From positions 186,001-250,000 of the forward strand of contig CAVTBC010000003.1 in assembly GCA_963732865.1 (NCBI GenBank): 64,000 bases of DNA. Direction: 5' to 3'. This document shows positions 43,168 through 53,116 of the stretch, piece after piece. The position numbers were made by a program, and so were the translations under genes. The stretch comes from JADLGL01 sp963732865. GTDB taxonomy: Bacteria; Pseudomonadota; Alphaproteobacteria; Rhizobiales; Kaistiaceae. The notes under the pieces were generated by a model. That model searched no databases. It was not told the origin of the DNA and saw only the letters and a list, made by a program, of their open reading frames with translations. How positions within the stretch are numbered: position 1 is the stretch's first letter; each line of letters starts with the position of its first letter.

Positions 43168-45264
43168 ATGCCTCAACTAGACGAAGGGTCGCCGTCGCCC
43201 CTTGGCGCTCACTATGATGGACGGGGGGTGAATTTCGCCCTGTTCTCGGCGAACGCGACGCGCGTTGACCTCTGCCTGTTCGACCACACCGGCCGGCGTG
43301 AGCTCGAACGGGTGACGCTGCCGCGCCGGACCGAGCATGTTTGGCACGGCTATCTCTCAGGCGTTAGCCCGGGCCAGCTCTATGGCTACCGTGTGCATGG
43401 GCCGTATGAGCCCCAGCGCGGCCACCGCTTCAATCCGAACAAGCTTCTGATCGACCCCTATGCCCGGCAATTGTCGGGGCGCCTGCGCTGGCACGATGCG
43501 GTGTTTGGCTATCGGCCCGGCGCCCAGCGCGGCGACCTTACGCCGGACCGCCGAGACAGCGCGCCGATGATGCCGAAATGTGTGGTCGAGACGCCGGCCC
43601 ATTTCTGGGGCGACGACCGACCGCCGAAAACGCCGATGCGCGACTCGATCATCTACGAGGCGCATGTCAAAGGCCTGACCCAGCTTCACCCCGACGTGCC
43701 ACAGGCGATCCGGGGCCGCTACGACGCGCTCGCCCATCCATCGGTGATCGAGCACCTCGTCAAGATCGGCGCGACGGCGGTCGAGCTGCTGCCGATCCAC
43801 GCCTTCGTCGACGACCGCTTCCTGGTCAACAAGGGCCTGCGCAATTATTGGGGCTATTCGACCCTCGCCTATTTCGCGCCCGAGCCACGCTATTTCAGCG
43901 AGGAAGGACCGACAGGCCTGCGCGGCGCCATCCGCTCGCTGCACGACGCCGGCATCGAAGTGATCCTCGACGTCGTCTTCAACCACACGGCGGAAGGCAA
44001 TGAACTTGGCCCGACGCTTTCGTTCCGCGGTATCGACAACGCCACCTATTACAAGCTGATGCCGGACGATCCGCGGCATTATTGGGACGCCACCGGCACC
44101 GGTAACACGGTTGACGTTTCGCATCCGCAGGTGCTGCGCCTGGTGCTCGATTCGCTGCGTCACTGGGTCGAATCCTATCGCGTCGACGGCTTCCGTTTCG
44201 ATCTCGCCAGCGCCCTCGCCCGCAACCCGATCGACTTCGACCAACGCTCGCCCTTCCTGTCGGCGATTGCGCAGGACCCGGTGCTCAGCCAGGTGAAGCT
44301 GATTGCCGAACCCTGGGACATTGCCCCGGGTGGCTACCGCGTCGGCGGCTTTCCCCCCGGCTGGAGCGAGTGGAACGATCAATATCGCGACACGCTACGC
44401 GCCTTCTGGCGCGGCGACGAGGGCCAGTTGCCGGCGCTTGCGCGGGTGCTCGCCGGCTCGCGCGAAGTGTTCGAGCCCTCCGGGCGGCAGAGCTGGGCCT
44501 CGATCAACCTCATCACCGCCCATGACGGCTTCACGCTGCGCGACCTCGTCTCCTATGACCACCGCCACAATGAGGCGAATGGCGAGGGCAACAATGACGG
44601 CCATGGGCACAATCTGTCTTGGAACAACGGCGCTGAAGGTCCGACCGACGATCCCGAGATTCTCGCTCGCCGCAGCCGCTATCAGCGCAATCTCCTCGCC
44701 TCGCTGTTCCTCTCCATCGGCACGCCGATGGTGACGATGGGCGATGAACTGGGCCGCAGTCAGCAGGGCAACAACAACGCCTATTGCCAGGACAACGAAA
44801 TCAGCTGGGTCGACTGGGAGAATGCCGATAGCGACCTGATCGCGATCGTGCGGGCGTTGGCAATGTTCCGGCGGAACGCTGCTGCCTTCCGCCGCAACGA
44901 TTTCCTCCTTGGGCACAATCACGATCAGCCGTTGAAGGATGTCTATTGGCTGGCGCCGGAGGGCCGGGAGATGACCGAAAACGACTGGCACGACCAGGAG
45001 CGCCGCGTGCTCGGCTGCCAGATCGGCAATGAGGACGATTCCACCGACCGCTTGTTGGTCTTGTTCAACGCCGATTCCGAAGCGACTGAATTCTGGCTCG
45101 CGGCGGGGTTTCCAGCCAGAGGCTGGGAGCCCGTCTTCGACACGTCGCGCGCCAGCGGCAGGCCGCTGCGAACGGCCGAGCGCCTGCTCCCCGGTGGGGC
45201 CATCACGCTAGAGGCGCGCTCACTTCTGGTGCTTCGGCACAGCGTCCTATCCGGCCCGGTCTGA
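43168..45264 (+). CDS. glgX: Glycogen debranching enzyme GlgX
   Basis: A 698-residue GH13 enzyme. The ATG at 43168 starts the conserved part (GSPSPLGAHYDGRGVNFALFS); an earlier frame from 43093 adds a non-conserved Cys-rich leader. An N-terminal CBM48 domain is followed by the (beta/alpha)8 barrel. Catalytic residues are the nucleophile Asp in VDGFRFDLAS (about 341), the acid Glu in LIAEPWDIAPGGY (about 381) and Asp in TAHDGFTLRD (about 451). It removes alpha-1,6 branches from trimmed glycogen. It is the first of five alpha-glucan genes on this strand; malQ follows after 6 bp. Confidence 0.95.
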   Translation: MPQLDEGSPSPLGAHYDGRGVNFALFSANATRVDLCLFDHTGRRELERVTLPRRTEHVWHGYLSGVSPGQLYGYRVHGPYEPQRGHRFNPNKLLIDPYARQLSGRLRWHDAVFGYRPGAQRGDLTPDRRDSAPMMPKCVVETPAHFWGDDRPPKTPMRDSIIYEAHVKGLTQLHPDVPQAIRGRYDALAHPSVIEHLVKIGATAVELLPIHAFVDDRFLVNKGLRNYWGYSTLAYFAPEPRYFSEEGPTGLRGAIRSLHDAGIEVILDVVFNHTAEGNELGPTLSFRGIDNATYYKLMPDDPRHYWDATGTGNTVDVSHPQVLRLVLDSLRHWVESYRVDGFRFDLASALARNPIDFDQRSPFLSAIAQDPVLSQVKLIAEPWDIAPGGYRVGGFPPGWSEWNDQYRDTLRAFWRGDEGQLPALARVLAGSREVFEPSGRQSWASINLITAHDGFTLRDLVSYDHRHNEANGEGNNDGHGHNLSWNNGAEGPTDDPEILARRSRYQRNLLASLFLSIGTPMVTMGDELGRSQQGNNNAYCQDNEISWVDWENADSDLIAIVRALAMFRRNAAAFRRNDFLLGHNHDQPLKDVYWLAPEGREMTENDWHDQERRVLGCQIGNEDDSTDRLLVLFNADSEATEFWLAAGFPARGWEPVFDTSRASGRPLRTAERLLPGGAITLEARSLLVLRHSVLSGPV

Positions 45265-45270
45265 GCGGCG

Positions 45271-47370
45271 ATGGCGGGCTGGGACAACACCATCCGTGCG
45301 ATTGCAGAATTGGCCGGCATCCGTCTCGCCTACCGCGACGGGCTCGGCCGCGATGTCGAGACGCCGATCGAGGCGGTTCGCGAACTGCTGGCGGCGATCC
45401 GTCTGCCCGCCGGTAATGAAGCGATGGCGCTGGACAGTCTCGCCTATCTTGAGGCGCGGCGGGATCGCCTGGCGCCGCAATGGGTGGTGGCCAATGCGGG
45501 CGAAGCACCCTTCATCCCGCTCAACGATCCTCGCGCCGGCGAGATGGAATGGCGTGCCATCGACGAGAGCGGGGCGGCGATCGAAGGCAAGTCTGAGGTG
45601 ATTTCCGAAGGCGGCGAGGCGATCCGTCTGCCGCCGCTTGCCGCCGGGTATCATCAGGTGACGATTGCCGGTGGCGGGCGATCGGCGGACCTGACGGTCA
45701 TTGCTGCTCCGCGCGAATGCTGGCGCCCGGATGACGGGGAACGCCATTGGGGCGTTTATGGCCCGGTCTACGGCCTCACTTCAGGGTCCGATCTCGGCAT
45801 CGGCGATTTTGGCGATGTCGCCGCGATGGCCAAGGCCGCGGCGTTGCGCGGCGCCAGCTTTCTCGGCCTCAGCCCCCTGCATGCCTTGTTCTCGGCCGAG
45901 CGCGGCCGGATTTCCCCCTACTCGCCATCGTCGCGCCTCTTCCGCGACCCGATCTATGTCGATCCGCGCAAGATCTCCGGCTTCGGCGATCGCGCCAAGA
46001 CGCTGCTGACGGAGGCCGAAGAAGACGGCCGGCTCGGACGGGCGCGCGGCGGTGACCTTGTCGACTACGCTGCCGTGTGGGCCGTGAAGGCCCCGATGTT
46101 CAAAACGCTGTGGGAAGACTTCCGCGGCCGCGGCGGCTCGCTGATCTTCGACGCCTTCCGCGCCTCCTCTGGAGAGGCGCTGCATCGCCACGCGATGTTT
46201 GAGGCCTTCGCCGCGGCGGCTCGCGAAGCCGGCGAAGCGCATCCCTATCGCCGCCTGCCGGCTCCGGCTTCGCAGGCGTTGGGCGACTTCGCCGCTGCTA
46301 ATGCCGATGCCGTCGCCTTCCACGCCTGGCTGCAATGGCTGGCTGACGACCAATTCGCCGCCGCCGGCAATGCGGCGCGATCGGCGGGGATGGAGATCGG
46401 CCTCTTGGCGGACCTTGCCGTCGGCGTCGACCCCGAGGGATCAGAGGCTTGGGCCGCGCCGGAAAGCTATCTCGCCTCGCTGTCGGTCGGCGCCCCGCCC
46501 GACGAACTGGCCCCGCATGGGCAGAATTGGGGCCTTCGCGCGCTCGACCCTTTTGCGCTTGAAGGGAACGCCATGGCGGCGTTCCGCGCGCTCATCAGTG
46601 CAAATATGCGGCACTGCGGCGCCCTGCGCATCGACCACGCCTTCCAGCTGCGCCGCCTCTATCTGGTGCCGGACGGCATGAACTCGGGCGACGGCGCGTA
46701 TCTGCGCTATCCGACCGACGCGATGCTGGCTGTGCTGCGCATTGAAAGCCAACGGGCCCGCTGCCTGGTGATCGGCGAGGATCTCGGCACGCGGCCGCCC
46801 GGTTTCTCGGAGAACATGCGCGGCTCGGGAATCCTCGGCTACCGCGTCCTCTATTTCGAACGCGAGGATTCGGGCGCATTCCGGCGGCCGGCGGACTATG
46901 ATGACGGGGCCATGGCGGTCATCGACACCCACGATCTCGCAACGATGGAGGGCTGGTGGCGCGGCCAGGACATCGAGGACCGGCGCAAATTCGGCATCAT
47001 GGACACCTCCGGGCTCGAGCAGGCGCGGCGCGACCGTGAGACAGACCGCCACCGGCTGATGGACCTGCTGCGCGCCGAAGGCCTTGCCGATGACGACGGC
47101 CTGCCCGCGACGGCGCCCACGGAAGCGGTCGCCCGCCTGCTCGCGCGGTGCCGGTCGGAACTGGTCGGTCTCGAGCTCGACGACCTCGCCGGCGCCGTTG
47201 ATCCGCAGAACATTCCGGGCGTGGTCGACGATGCCCCGAACTGGCGGAGGCGGCTGCCGATGACGGTCGCCCAGCTTGCCGCCGAAGGCGGTCCGCTTGA
47301 CAGGTTCGCGCGGGCGATGGCAGCGGAAGGCCGCGAGGGCGGTCCTGTTTCTCCGCCCAGGGACAGCTGA
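45271..47370 (+). CDS. malQ: 4-alpha-glucanotransferase (amylomaltase)
   Basis: A 699-residue GH77 enzyme. Residues 1-150 form the extra N-terminal domain seen in long proteobacterial MalQ. The catalytic part shows GVYGPVYGLTSGSDLGIGDFGD, SPYSPSSRLF and the nucleophile Asp in ALRIDHAFQLRRLY (about 452). The acid Glu is in VIGEDLGTRPP (about 500) and the third Asp in DTHDLATMEGWW (about 551). It transfers maltodextrin chains and releases glucose. The stop overlaps the glgE start (TGATG). Confidence 0.95.
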   Translation: MAGWDNTIRAIAELAGIRLAYRDGLGRDVETPIEAVRELLAAIRLPAGNEAMALDSLAYLEARRDRLAPQWVVANAGEAPFIPLNDPRAGEMEWRAIDESGAAIEGKSEVISEGGEAIRLPPLAAGYHQVTIAGGGRSADLTVIAAPRECWRPDDGERHWGVYGPVYGLTSGSDLGIGDFGDVAAMAKAAALRGASFLGLSPLHALFSAERGRISPYSPSSRLFRDPIYVDPRKISGFGDRAKTLLTEAEEDGRLGRARGGDLVDYAAVWAVKAPMFKTLWEDFRGRGGSLIFDAFRASSGEALHRHAMFEAFAAAAREAGEAHPYRRLPAPASQALGDFAAANADAVAFHAWLQWLADDQFAAAGNAARSAGMEIGLLADLAVGVDPEGSEAWAAPESYLASLSVGAPPDELAPHGQNWGLRALDPFALEGNAMAAFRALISANMRHCGALRIDHAFQLRRLYLVPDGMNSGDGAYLRYPTDAMLAVLRIESQRARCLVIGEDLGTRPPGFSENMRGSGILGYRVLYFEREDSGAFRRPADYDDGAMAVIDTHDLATMEGWWRGQDIEDRRKFGIMDTSGLEQARRDRETDRHRLMDLLRAEGLADDDGLPATAPTEAVARLLARCRSELVGLELDDLAGAVDPQNIPGVVDDAPNWRRRLPMTVAQLAAEGGPLDRFARAMAAEGREGGPVSPPRDS

Positions 47371-49397
47371 TGGCGACCAAAGAGATGGACGAGAAGGCCG
47401 GGCGCGCCGCCACAAAACGGGCGAAGAAGCCTGCGGCAGCGGCGGAAAACGATGCTGCGGCGCCGACTGGCGAGAACCGGGTCGCGATCGAGGCGGTCGC
47501 GCCCTCCGTCGATGGCGGCCGCTTCGCGGCCAAACGAATAGTCGGCGAGATGGTCGAGATCAGCGCCGACATCTTCTCCGACGGGCATGACAAGATCGCG
47601 GCGGAAATCCTCTACCGGCCGGCCGCAGACGAGGCCTGGAGCCGGGTGCGTATGCATGAGGTCGGCAATGACCGTTGGTCCGGCAGCTTCAAGGCCGAGC
47701 AGGTCGCCCGCTATGTCTTCACCATCGAAGCGTGGCGCGATCCCTTCGCGTCATGGCACGCCGAAGTCGGCAAGAAACGCGACGCCGGGCAGCCAATTGA
47801 ACTCGAGTTGCTCGAGGGCAAGGAAATCGTCCGGCAGTCCGCAGCGGGAGCGAGCGGCGCGGCCGCCGGCGAACTCGACGCACTCTTGGCTAGGCTCGGC
47901 AATTCGGCTCCCGACGGGGCGTGGCAGATCTTCGATGCCGCGGAGACGCTGGCACTGATGGCGCGCGCCGGCCGCCGGCTCAACGTCTCCTCGATCCCGT
48001 CGCCGCTGGCGTTGGTCGTCGATCGCGAGCGCGCGCAATTCTCCGCCTGGTACGAGCTGTTTCCGCGTTCGGCCGCCAACGACCCGTCGCGCCATGGCAC
48101 CTTCGACGACGTCATCGCCCGCCTGCCCTATGTGCGCGATCTCGGCTTCGACGTCCTCTATGTGCCGCCGATCCATCCGATCGGCACGACCAACCGCAAG
48201 GGCAAGAACAACAGCCTGACGGCCGGCCCGGACGATCCGGGCAGCGTCTATGCGATCGGTTCGGCGGATGGCGGCCACGACGCGATCAACCCGGCGCTCG
48301 GAACGCTCGATGATTTCTTGCGGCTCATCATGGCCGCGAAGGAGCAAGGCATGGAGCTGGCGCTCGATTTCGCCATCCAGTGCTCACCGGATCATCCCTG
48401 GATCAAAGAGCATCCGGAATGGTTCGACTGGCGGCCGGACGGCACACTGAAATTCGCCGAGAACCCGCCGAAGAAATATGAGGACATCGTCAACATCCAT
48501 TTCTACCGCGACGCGTTGCCCGGCATCTGGCTGGCGCTGCGCGATGTGGTGCTGTTCTGGGTGAGGGCGGGCGTCCGCATCTTCCGCGTCGACAACCCGC
48601 ACACAAAGCCGCTGCCTTTCTGGGAATGGCTGATTGCCGACATCAACCGCCACGACCCGGGCATCATCTTTCTGGCCGAGGCCTTTACCCGGCCGAAGAT
48701 GATGACGCGGCTCGCCAAGATCGGCTTCCAGCAGTCCTACACGTACTTCACCTGGCGCGACACGAAGGCCGAACTGGCCGAGTATGTGACTGAGCTCGGC
48801 GGCGAGATGGCCGACTATTATCGGCCGAACTTCTTCACCAACACGCCGGACATCAACCCAGTCTATCTACAGAACAGCGGCCGGCCGGGCTTCATCGTGC
48901 GTTCGACGCTGGCGGCGACGCTCTCGAGCAATTGGGGCATTTACAGCGGCTTCGAGCTATGCGAGGCCGCGCCGCTTCCCGGGCGCGAGGAGTATCTCGA
49001 TTCCGAGAAATACGAATTGCGCGCCCGCGATTTCGATGCCCCCGGCAATATTCGCGACCATATCGCCGCGCTCAATCGCATCCGACGGGAAAACGCCGCC
49101 CTGCACGATTTCCGCAATACGACGTTCCTCAATGCCTGGAACGACAACATCCTCGCCTATTTCCGCGCGACGGCGGAGCGGGATAACGCGCTGATGGTGC
49201 TGGTCAATCTCGATCCGCGAAACGCCCAGGCGGCGGACTATGAGGTGCCGCTATGGGAGTTCGGTCTCGACGATGGCGATAGCGTTCATGTCGAAGACCT
49301 TCTCCTCGGCATCAAATTCACGCTGACCGGCAAGATCCAGCGGATCAACCTCAATCCCACCGACCGATCGGTGCTCATCTGGCGGCTGTCGCGATGA
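47370..49397 (+). CDS. glgE: Alpha-1,4-glucan:maltose-1-phosphate maltosyltransferase
   Basis: A 675-residue GH13_3 enzyme. A Lys/Ala-rich leader of about 35 residues precedes the N-terminal beta-sandwich (VEISADIFSDGHDKIAAEILYRP). The catalytic domain has FDVLYVPPIHPIGTTNRKGKNN. The nucleophile Asp is in FRVDNPHTKPLPFWEW (about 407) and the acid Glu in FLAEAFTRPKMM (about 433), both GlgE signatures. It extends alpha-glucan chains by maltose units from maltose-1-phosphate. The donor is made from trehalose by the TreS-maltokinase fusion encoded next. Confidence 0.96.
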   Translation: MATKEMDEKAGRAATKRAKKPAAAAENDAAAPTGENRVAIEAVAPSVDGGRFAAKRIVGEMVEISADIFSDGHDKIAAEILYRPAADEAWSRVRMHEVGNDRWSGSFKAEQVARYVFTIEAWRDPFASWHAEVGKKRDAGQPIELELLEGKEIVRQSAAGASGAAAGELDALLARLGNSAPDGAWQIFDAAETLALMARAGRRLNVSSIPSPLALVVDRERAQFSAWYELFPRSAANDPSRHGTFDDVIARLPYVRDLGFDVLYVPPIHPIGTTNRKGKNNSLTAGPDDPGSVYAIGSADGGHDAINPALGTLDDFLRLIMAAKEQGMELALDFAIQCSPDHPWIKEHPEWFDWRPDGTLKFAENPPKKYEDIVNIHFYRDALPGIWLALRDVVLFWVRAGVRIFRVDNPHTKPLPFWEWLIADINRHDPGIIFLAEAFTRPKMMTRLAKIGFQQSYTYFTWRDTKAELAEYVTELGGEMADYYRPNFFTNTPDINPVYLQNSGRPGFIVRSTLAATLSSNWGIYSGFELCEAAPLPGREEYLDSEKYELRARDFDAPGNIRDHIAALNRIRRENAALHDFRNTTFLNAWNDNILAYFRATAERDNALMVLVNLDPRNAQAADYEVPLWEFGLDDGDSVHVEDLLLGIKFTLTGKIQRINLNPTDRSVLIWRLSR

Positions 49398-49405
49398 GCC
49401 TGTCA

Positions 49406-49831
49406 TCAATCGGTCAAGGTGAATTTGAACGAGTAGCCGGTGCGGTCGAAGCCTTCGCGCTCATAGAAGGCATGCGCCCGGGTGCGATGGAAATTGCTGG
49501 TCAGGCGAATGGCGTCGCATCTCTCCGCCGCGGCGCGCCCCTTGGCGAATTCGATCAGCGCGCGTCCATGGCCGCCGCTGCGCTCGGCGCCGTCGACGAC
49601 CAGGTCATCGACGTAAAGCGAACGCCCGGAAGCGAGGTCGCTCACGAGCCGGCAGCCCATGGCGCCGACGAGACGTCCTCCCGATTCGAGGGCGAAAAGG
49701 CGGTAGCCTTCCTGCCGCGCCGCAGCGGCGCGCGACAAAAATTCTTCCAGCGAAATATGATCGCGTAGCTGGCTCATGATTGGCCACGCTTTGCTTAGTT
49801 GGTCGGTATCGATGCATTCTATGATCGTCAT
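49406..49831 (-). CDS. GNAT family N-acetyltransferase
   Basis: A 141-residue acetyltransferase on the opposite strand inside the alpha-glucan operon. The acetyl-CoA loop is RSGGHGRALIEFA (a variant of Q/RxxGxG/A), preceded by SLYVDDLVVDGAER. The C-terminal part reads RTRAHAFYEREGFDRTGYSF, typical of the family. It ends 8 bp from the convergent glgE stop. Its start is 39 bp from the treS start in a head-to-head arrangement, so a promoter for each must fit there or in neighbouring genes. The substrate is unknown. Confidence 0.88.
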   Translation of the reverse strand: MTIIECIDTDQLSKAWPIMSQLRDHISLEEFLSRAAAARQEGYRLFALESGGRLVGAMGCRLVSDLASGRSLYVDDLVVDGAERSGGHGRALIEFAKGRAAAERCDAIRLTSNFHRTRAHAFYEREGFDRTGYSFKFTLTD

Positions 49832-49870
49832 CGCCCTTTCCCTTCCCTCTCAACAGGCCTCTGGGTCCAT

Positions 49871-52800
49871 ATGATCGACCGCACGCAGACCGATTGGTAT
49901 CGCGACGCAATCATCTATCAGGTGCACGTCAAGTCGTTCTTCGACTCAGACGACAGCGGCGTCGGCGATTTTAGGGGGCTGACGAAGAAGCTCGACTATA
50001 TCCGCGAGCTTGGGGTCACGGCGATCTGGGTGATGCCGTTCTATCCGTCGCCGCTGCGCGACGATGGCTACGACATCGCCGACTATCGCGGCATCAATCC
50101 CAGCTACGGCTCGATGGCCGACTTCCGCGCCTTCATCCGCGAGGCGCACAAGCGCGACATCCGCGTCATCACCGAACTCGTCATCAACCACACCTCGGAT
50201 CAGCACCCCTGGTTCCAGAAAGCGCGACGCGCCAAACCCGGCTCGGCCGCACGCAACTTCTATGTCTGGTCCGATACGGACAAGAAATACGAAGAGACCC
50301 GCATCATCTTCCTCGATACCGAGCCCTCGAACTGGACCTATGATCCGGTCGCCAAGGCCTATTACTGGCACCGCTTCTATAGCCACCAGCCGGACCTCAA
50401 TTTCGATAATCCCAAGGTCCTCGAGGCGATCATCGAGGTCATGTATTCCTGGCTCGATATGGGCGTAGACGGCTTGCGCCTCGACGCCATCCCCTATCTC
50501 GTCGAGCGCGACGGCACGAATTGCGAGAACCTTCCCGAGACCCACGCGGTGATCAAGAAGATCCGCGCGGCGCTGGATGAGCGCTACCCGGATCGCATGC
50601 TGCTCGCCGAAGCCAATCAATGGCCGGAAGACACCGCCGCCTATTTCGGCGACGGCGACGAGTGCCATATGGCGTTCCATTTCCCCCTGATGCCGCGCAT
50701 GTACATGTCGATCGCGCAAGAGGACCGGCACCCGGTTTCCGACATTTTGCGGCAGACGCCGGAAATTCCGGAAGGCGCGCAATGGGCGATTTTCCTCAGG
50801 AATCACGACGAACTGACCCTGGAAATGGTCACCGACAAAGAGCGGGACTATATGTGGTCGTTCTACGCGGCCGATCGCCGTGCCCGGATCAATCTCGGCA
50901 TTCGCCGGCGCCTGGCGCCTTTGCTCGAGAATGATCGCCGCAAGATCGAGCTGATGAACTCGCTGCTTCTGACCATGCCCGGAACGCCGATCCTCTATTA
51001 TGGCGACGAGATCGGCATGGGCGACAACATCTATCTCGGCGACCGTGACGGCGTGCGCACGCCGATGCAATGGTCGCCTGACCGCAATGGCGGCTTCTCG
51101 CGCGCCGACCCGGCGATGCTGTTTCTGCCGGCGATCCAGGATCCGATCTACGGCTACCAGACCGTCAATGTCGAAGCGCAGCAGCGCAGCCAATCGAGCC
51201 TTCTGTCCTGGACGAAGCGGATGCTGGCGCTACGGCGTGGCTTCCGCGCCTTCGGTCGAGGCACGCTCCGCTTCCTGCTGCCGGCCAACCGCAAGGTGCT
51301 CGCCTATCTTCGCGAATTCGACGGCGAACGCATTCTCTGCGTCGCCAACATCTCGCATTCGCCGCAGGCGGTGGAACTCGACCTCTCCGATCACAACGGC
51401 ATGACGCCGGTGGAGATGACCGGCGGTGAAGCGTTCCCGCCTATCGGCGAACTCCCCTATCTGCTGACGCTGCCGTCATACGGTTTCTACTGGTTCACCC
51501 TGAGTGAGCTGCCGGTGGCGCCGGACCGGCTAGGGCCCCAGATCCAGCCGGAGCTGTTCACACTGGTCAGCACCGGCGGCATCGACAAGCTTCTCACCGG
51601 ACGCGAGAAGACGGCATTCGAGCGAACCATCGCGCCACGCTATCTCGCGGCGCAGCGATGGTTCGCCGGAAAAACGCACCGCATCACGTCCGCCTTGCTG
51701 CGCGACCTCGCCGTCTTGCCCGGCCGCAATGGCAAGGCCGCGTTCCTCCTGTCGCAGGTCGAAGTCGAATTGAAGAGCGGCGAGCGGCAAGACTATTTCA
51801 TCCCGATGGCGCTCAGCCAGGCGGAGGACAATTCATTGCTCCCATACACATTGGCGCGCGTGCGGCACGGCCGGAATACCGGCCTGCTCTATGGCGCCGG
51901 CGAGGCGCCTGAATTCGCCCTCAGTGTCGTCGAAGCGATGCGCCGCGGTGCGGTCATTCCGACCAATGAAGGCGCCGAACTCCATTTCCTCGCCACGGAA
52001 TCCTTCCCCGAGACGACCGACGTCCCGCCGGAGAAAGTCGCGCGTATCAGCGGCGACCAGAGCAACACCTCAATTGGCCTCGGCAACCAGATGGTTCTGA
52101 AGGCCTACCGCCAGCTCCAGCCGGGCATTCATCCGGAAATCGAGATGGGCCGCTATCTGACCGAGAAGGTGCATTTCAAGAATACGCCGCCGGTTTTCGG
52201 CACGGTCGAATCGATCAACAAGGACGGTAACTCCACGGCGCTGGCGCTGCTGCAGGGCTTCGTCGTCAATCAGGGCGATGCCGCCACCGTCGCGATTGCC
52301 GGACTGAAGCAGGATTTCGATGCGCGGATGGTGCTCATCGAGGGCGAGCCGCCACCGACCACGGCGGAAACGCATTTCCTGCATTTCGCGGAGATGATCG
52401 GCCGCCGCACGGGCGAACTCCATGCGGCGCTGGCGAAGCCATCTGACGATCCCGCCTTCGCGCCGGAATCGCTGACGACCGCCGATATGGGCGTGCAACT
52501 GGTGGCGGCGGTCGAGCTTGCCGACGAGGCGTTCGCGGCGATTTCAGCCCGGGCGGAGCGCAGCAGCGTTGAAGACGCGCTGCTCGGCCGGAAGCGCGAA
52601 TGCATGGCTCGGTTGCGCAAGCTGGCGCATGCGCCGCGTGGCGCGGTGAAGACCCGCGTCCATGGCGATTTCCACCTTGGCCAGGTGCTTGTTGCCGAAG
52701 GCGATGTGGTCATCGTCGACTTCGAAGGCGAACCGGGACGGCCGTCCGAACGGCGGCGGATGAAGGACCACCCGCTGCGCGATGTGGCGGGGATGCTCCG

Positions 52801-53116
52801 CTCCTTCGCCTACGCCGCCGAGACGGCGCATCGCTCGCTGCAGGAGCGATTCCCCGAGGTTGCGCCGAGTATCGTCGAGGTCGCGTTGAATTGGCGCCGG
52901 CAGTGTGAAGCCGGATTCCTTTCCGCCTATGAAGCTGCCGCGGCGCACAGCAAAGCCTGGATCAAGACGGCAGCGGAGCGGGAGCGGCTCCTGACGTTTC
53001 ACCTCCTGACGCGCGCGCTCTATGAAATTGTTTACGAGGCGAACAATCGTCCCGCCTGGATCGATCTGCCGACCCGCGGCGCGCTCGAAATCCTCGACGC
53101 ACAGGCAGGGCAATGA
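49871..53116 (+). CDS. treS: Trehalose synthase-maltokinase fusion (TreS-Pep2)
   Basis: A 1081-residue bifunctional protein. The ATG at 49871 begins the conserved TreS start (DWYRDAIIYQVHVKSFFD); an upstream open frame is antisense to the GNAT gene. Residues 1-545 are the GH13 trehalose synthase with GLRLDAIPYL (nucleophile Asp), LLAEANQWPED (acid Glu) and LRNHDELTLEMVTD. Residues 570-1081 are maltokinase, with RWFAGKTHRI near its start, the catalytic loop VHGDFHLGQVLV (about 930) and the metal site VDFEGEP (about 950). It turns trehalose into maltose and then maltose-1-phosphate for GlgE. This fusion is known in many bacteria. The stop overlaps glgB (ATGA). Confidence 0.96.
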   Translation: MIDRTQTDWYRDAIIYQVHVKSFFDSDDSGVGDFRGLTKKLDYIRELGVTAIWVMPFYPSPLRDDGYDIADYRGINPSYGSMADFRAFIREAHKRDIRVITELVINHTSDQHPWFQKARRAKPGSAARNFYVWSDTDKKYEETRIIFLDTEPSNWTYDPVAKAYYWHRFYSHQPDLNFDNPKVLEAIIEVMYSWLDMGVDGLRLDAIPYLVERDGTNCENLPETHAVIKKIRAALDERYPDRMLLAEANQWPEDTAAYFGDGDECHMAFHFPLMPRMYMSIAQEDRHPVSDILRQTPEIPEGAQWAIFLRNHDELTLEMVTDKERDYMWSFYAADRRARINLGIRRRLAPLLENDRRKIELMNSLLLTMPGTPILYYGDEIGMGDNIYLGDRDGVRTPMQWSPDRNGGFSRADPAMLFLPAIQDPIYGYQTVNVEAQQRSQSSLLSWTKRMLALRRGFRAFGRGTLRFLLPANRKVLAYLREFDGERILCVANISHSPQAVELDLSDHNGMTPVEMTGGEAFPPIGELPYLLTLPSYGFYWFTLSELPVAPDRLGPQIQPELFTLVSTGGIDKLLTGREKTAFERTIAPRYLAAQRWFAGKTHRITSALLRDLAVLPGRNGKAAFLLSQVEVELKSGERQDYFIPMALSQAEDNSLLPYTLARVRHGRNTGLLYGAGEAPEFALSVVEAMRRGAVIPTNEGAELHFLATESFPETTDVPPEKVARISGDQSNTSIGLGNQMVLKAYRQLQPGIHPEIEMGRYLTEKVHFKNTPPVFGTVESINKDGNSTALALLQGFVVNQGDAATVAIAGLKQDFDARMVLIEGEPPPTTAETHFLHFAEMIGRRTGELHAALAKPSDDPAFAPESLTTADMGVQLVAAVELADEAFAAISARAERSSVEDALLGRKRECMARLRKLAHAPRGAVKTRVHGDFHLGQVLVAEGDVVIVDFEGEPGRPSERRRMKDHPLRDVAGMLRSFAYAAETAHRSLQERFPEVAPSIVEVALNWRRQCEAGFLSAYEAAAAHSKAWIKTAAERERLLTFHLLTRALYEIVYEANNRPAWIDLPTRGALEILDAQAGQ

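Noticed and set aside
49946..51193. 415-codon minus-strand open frame over treS
   Set aside because: Antisense of conserved GH13 codons; the product is Arg/Asp/Val-rich without a recognisable domain.
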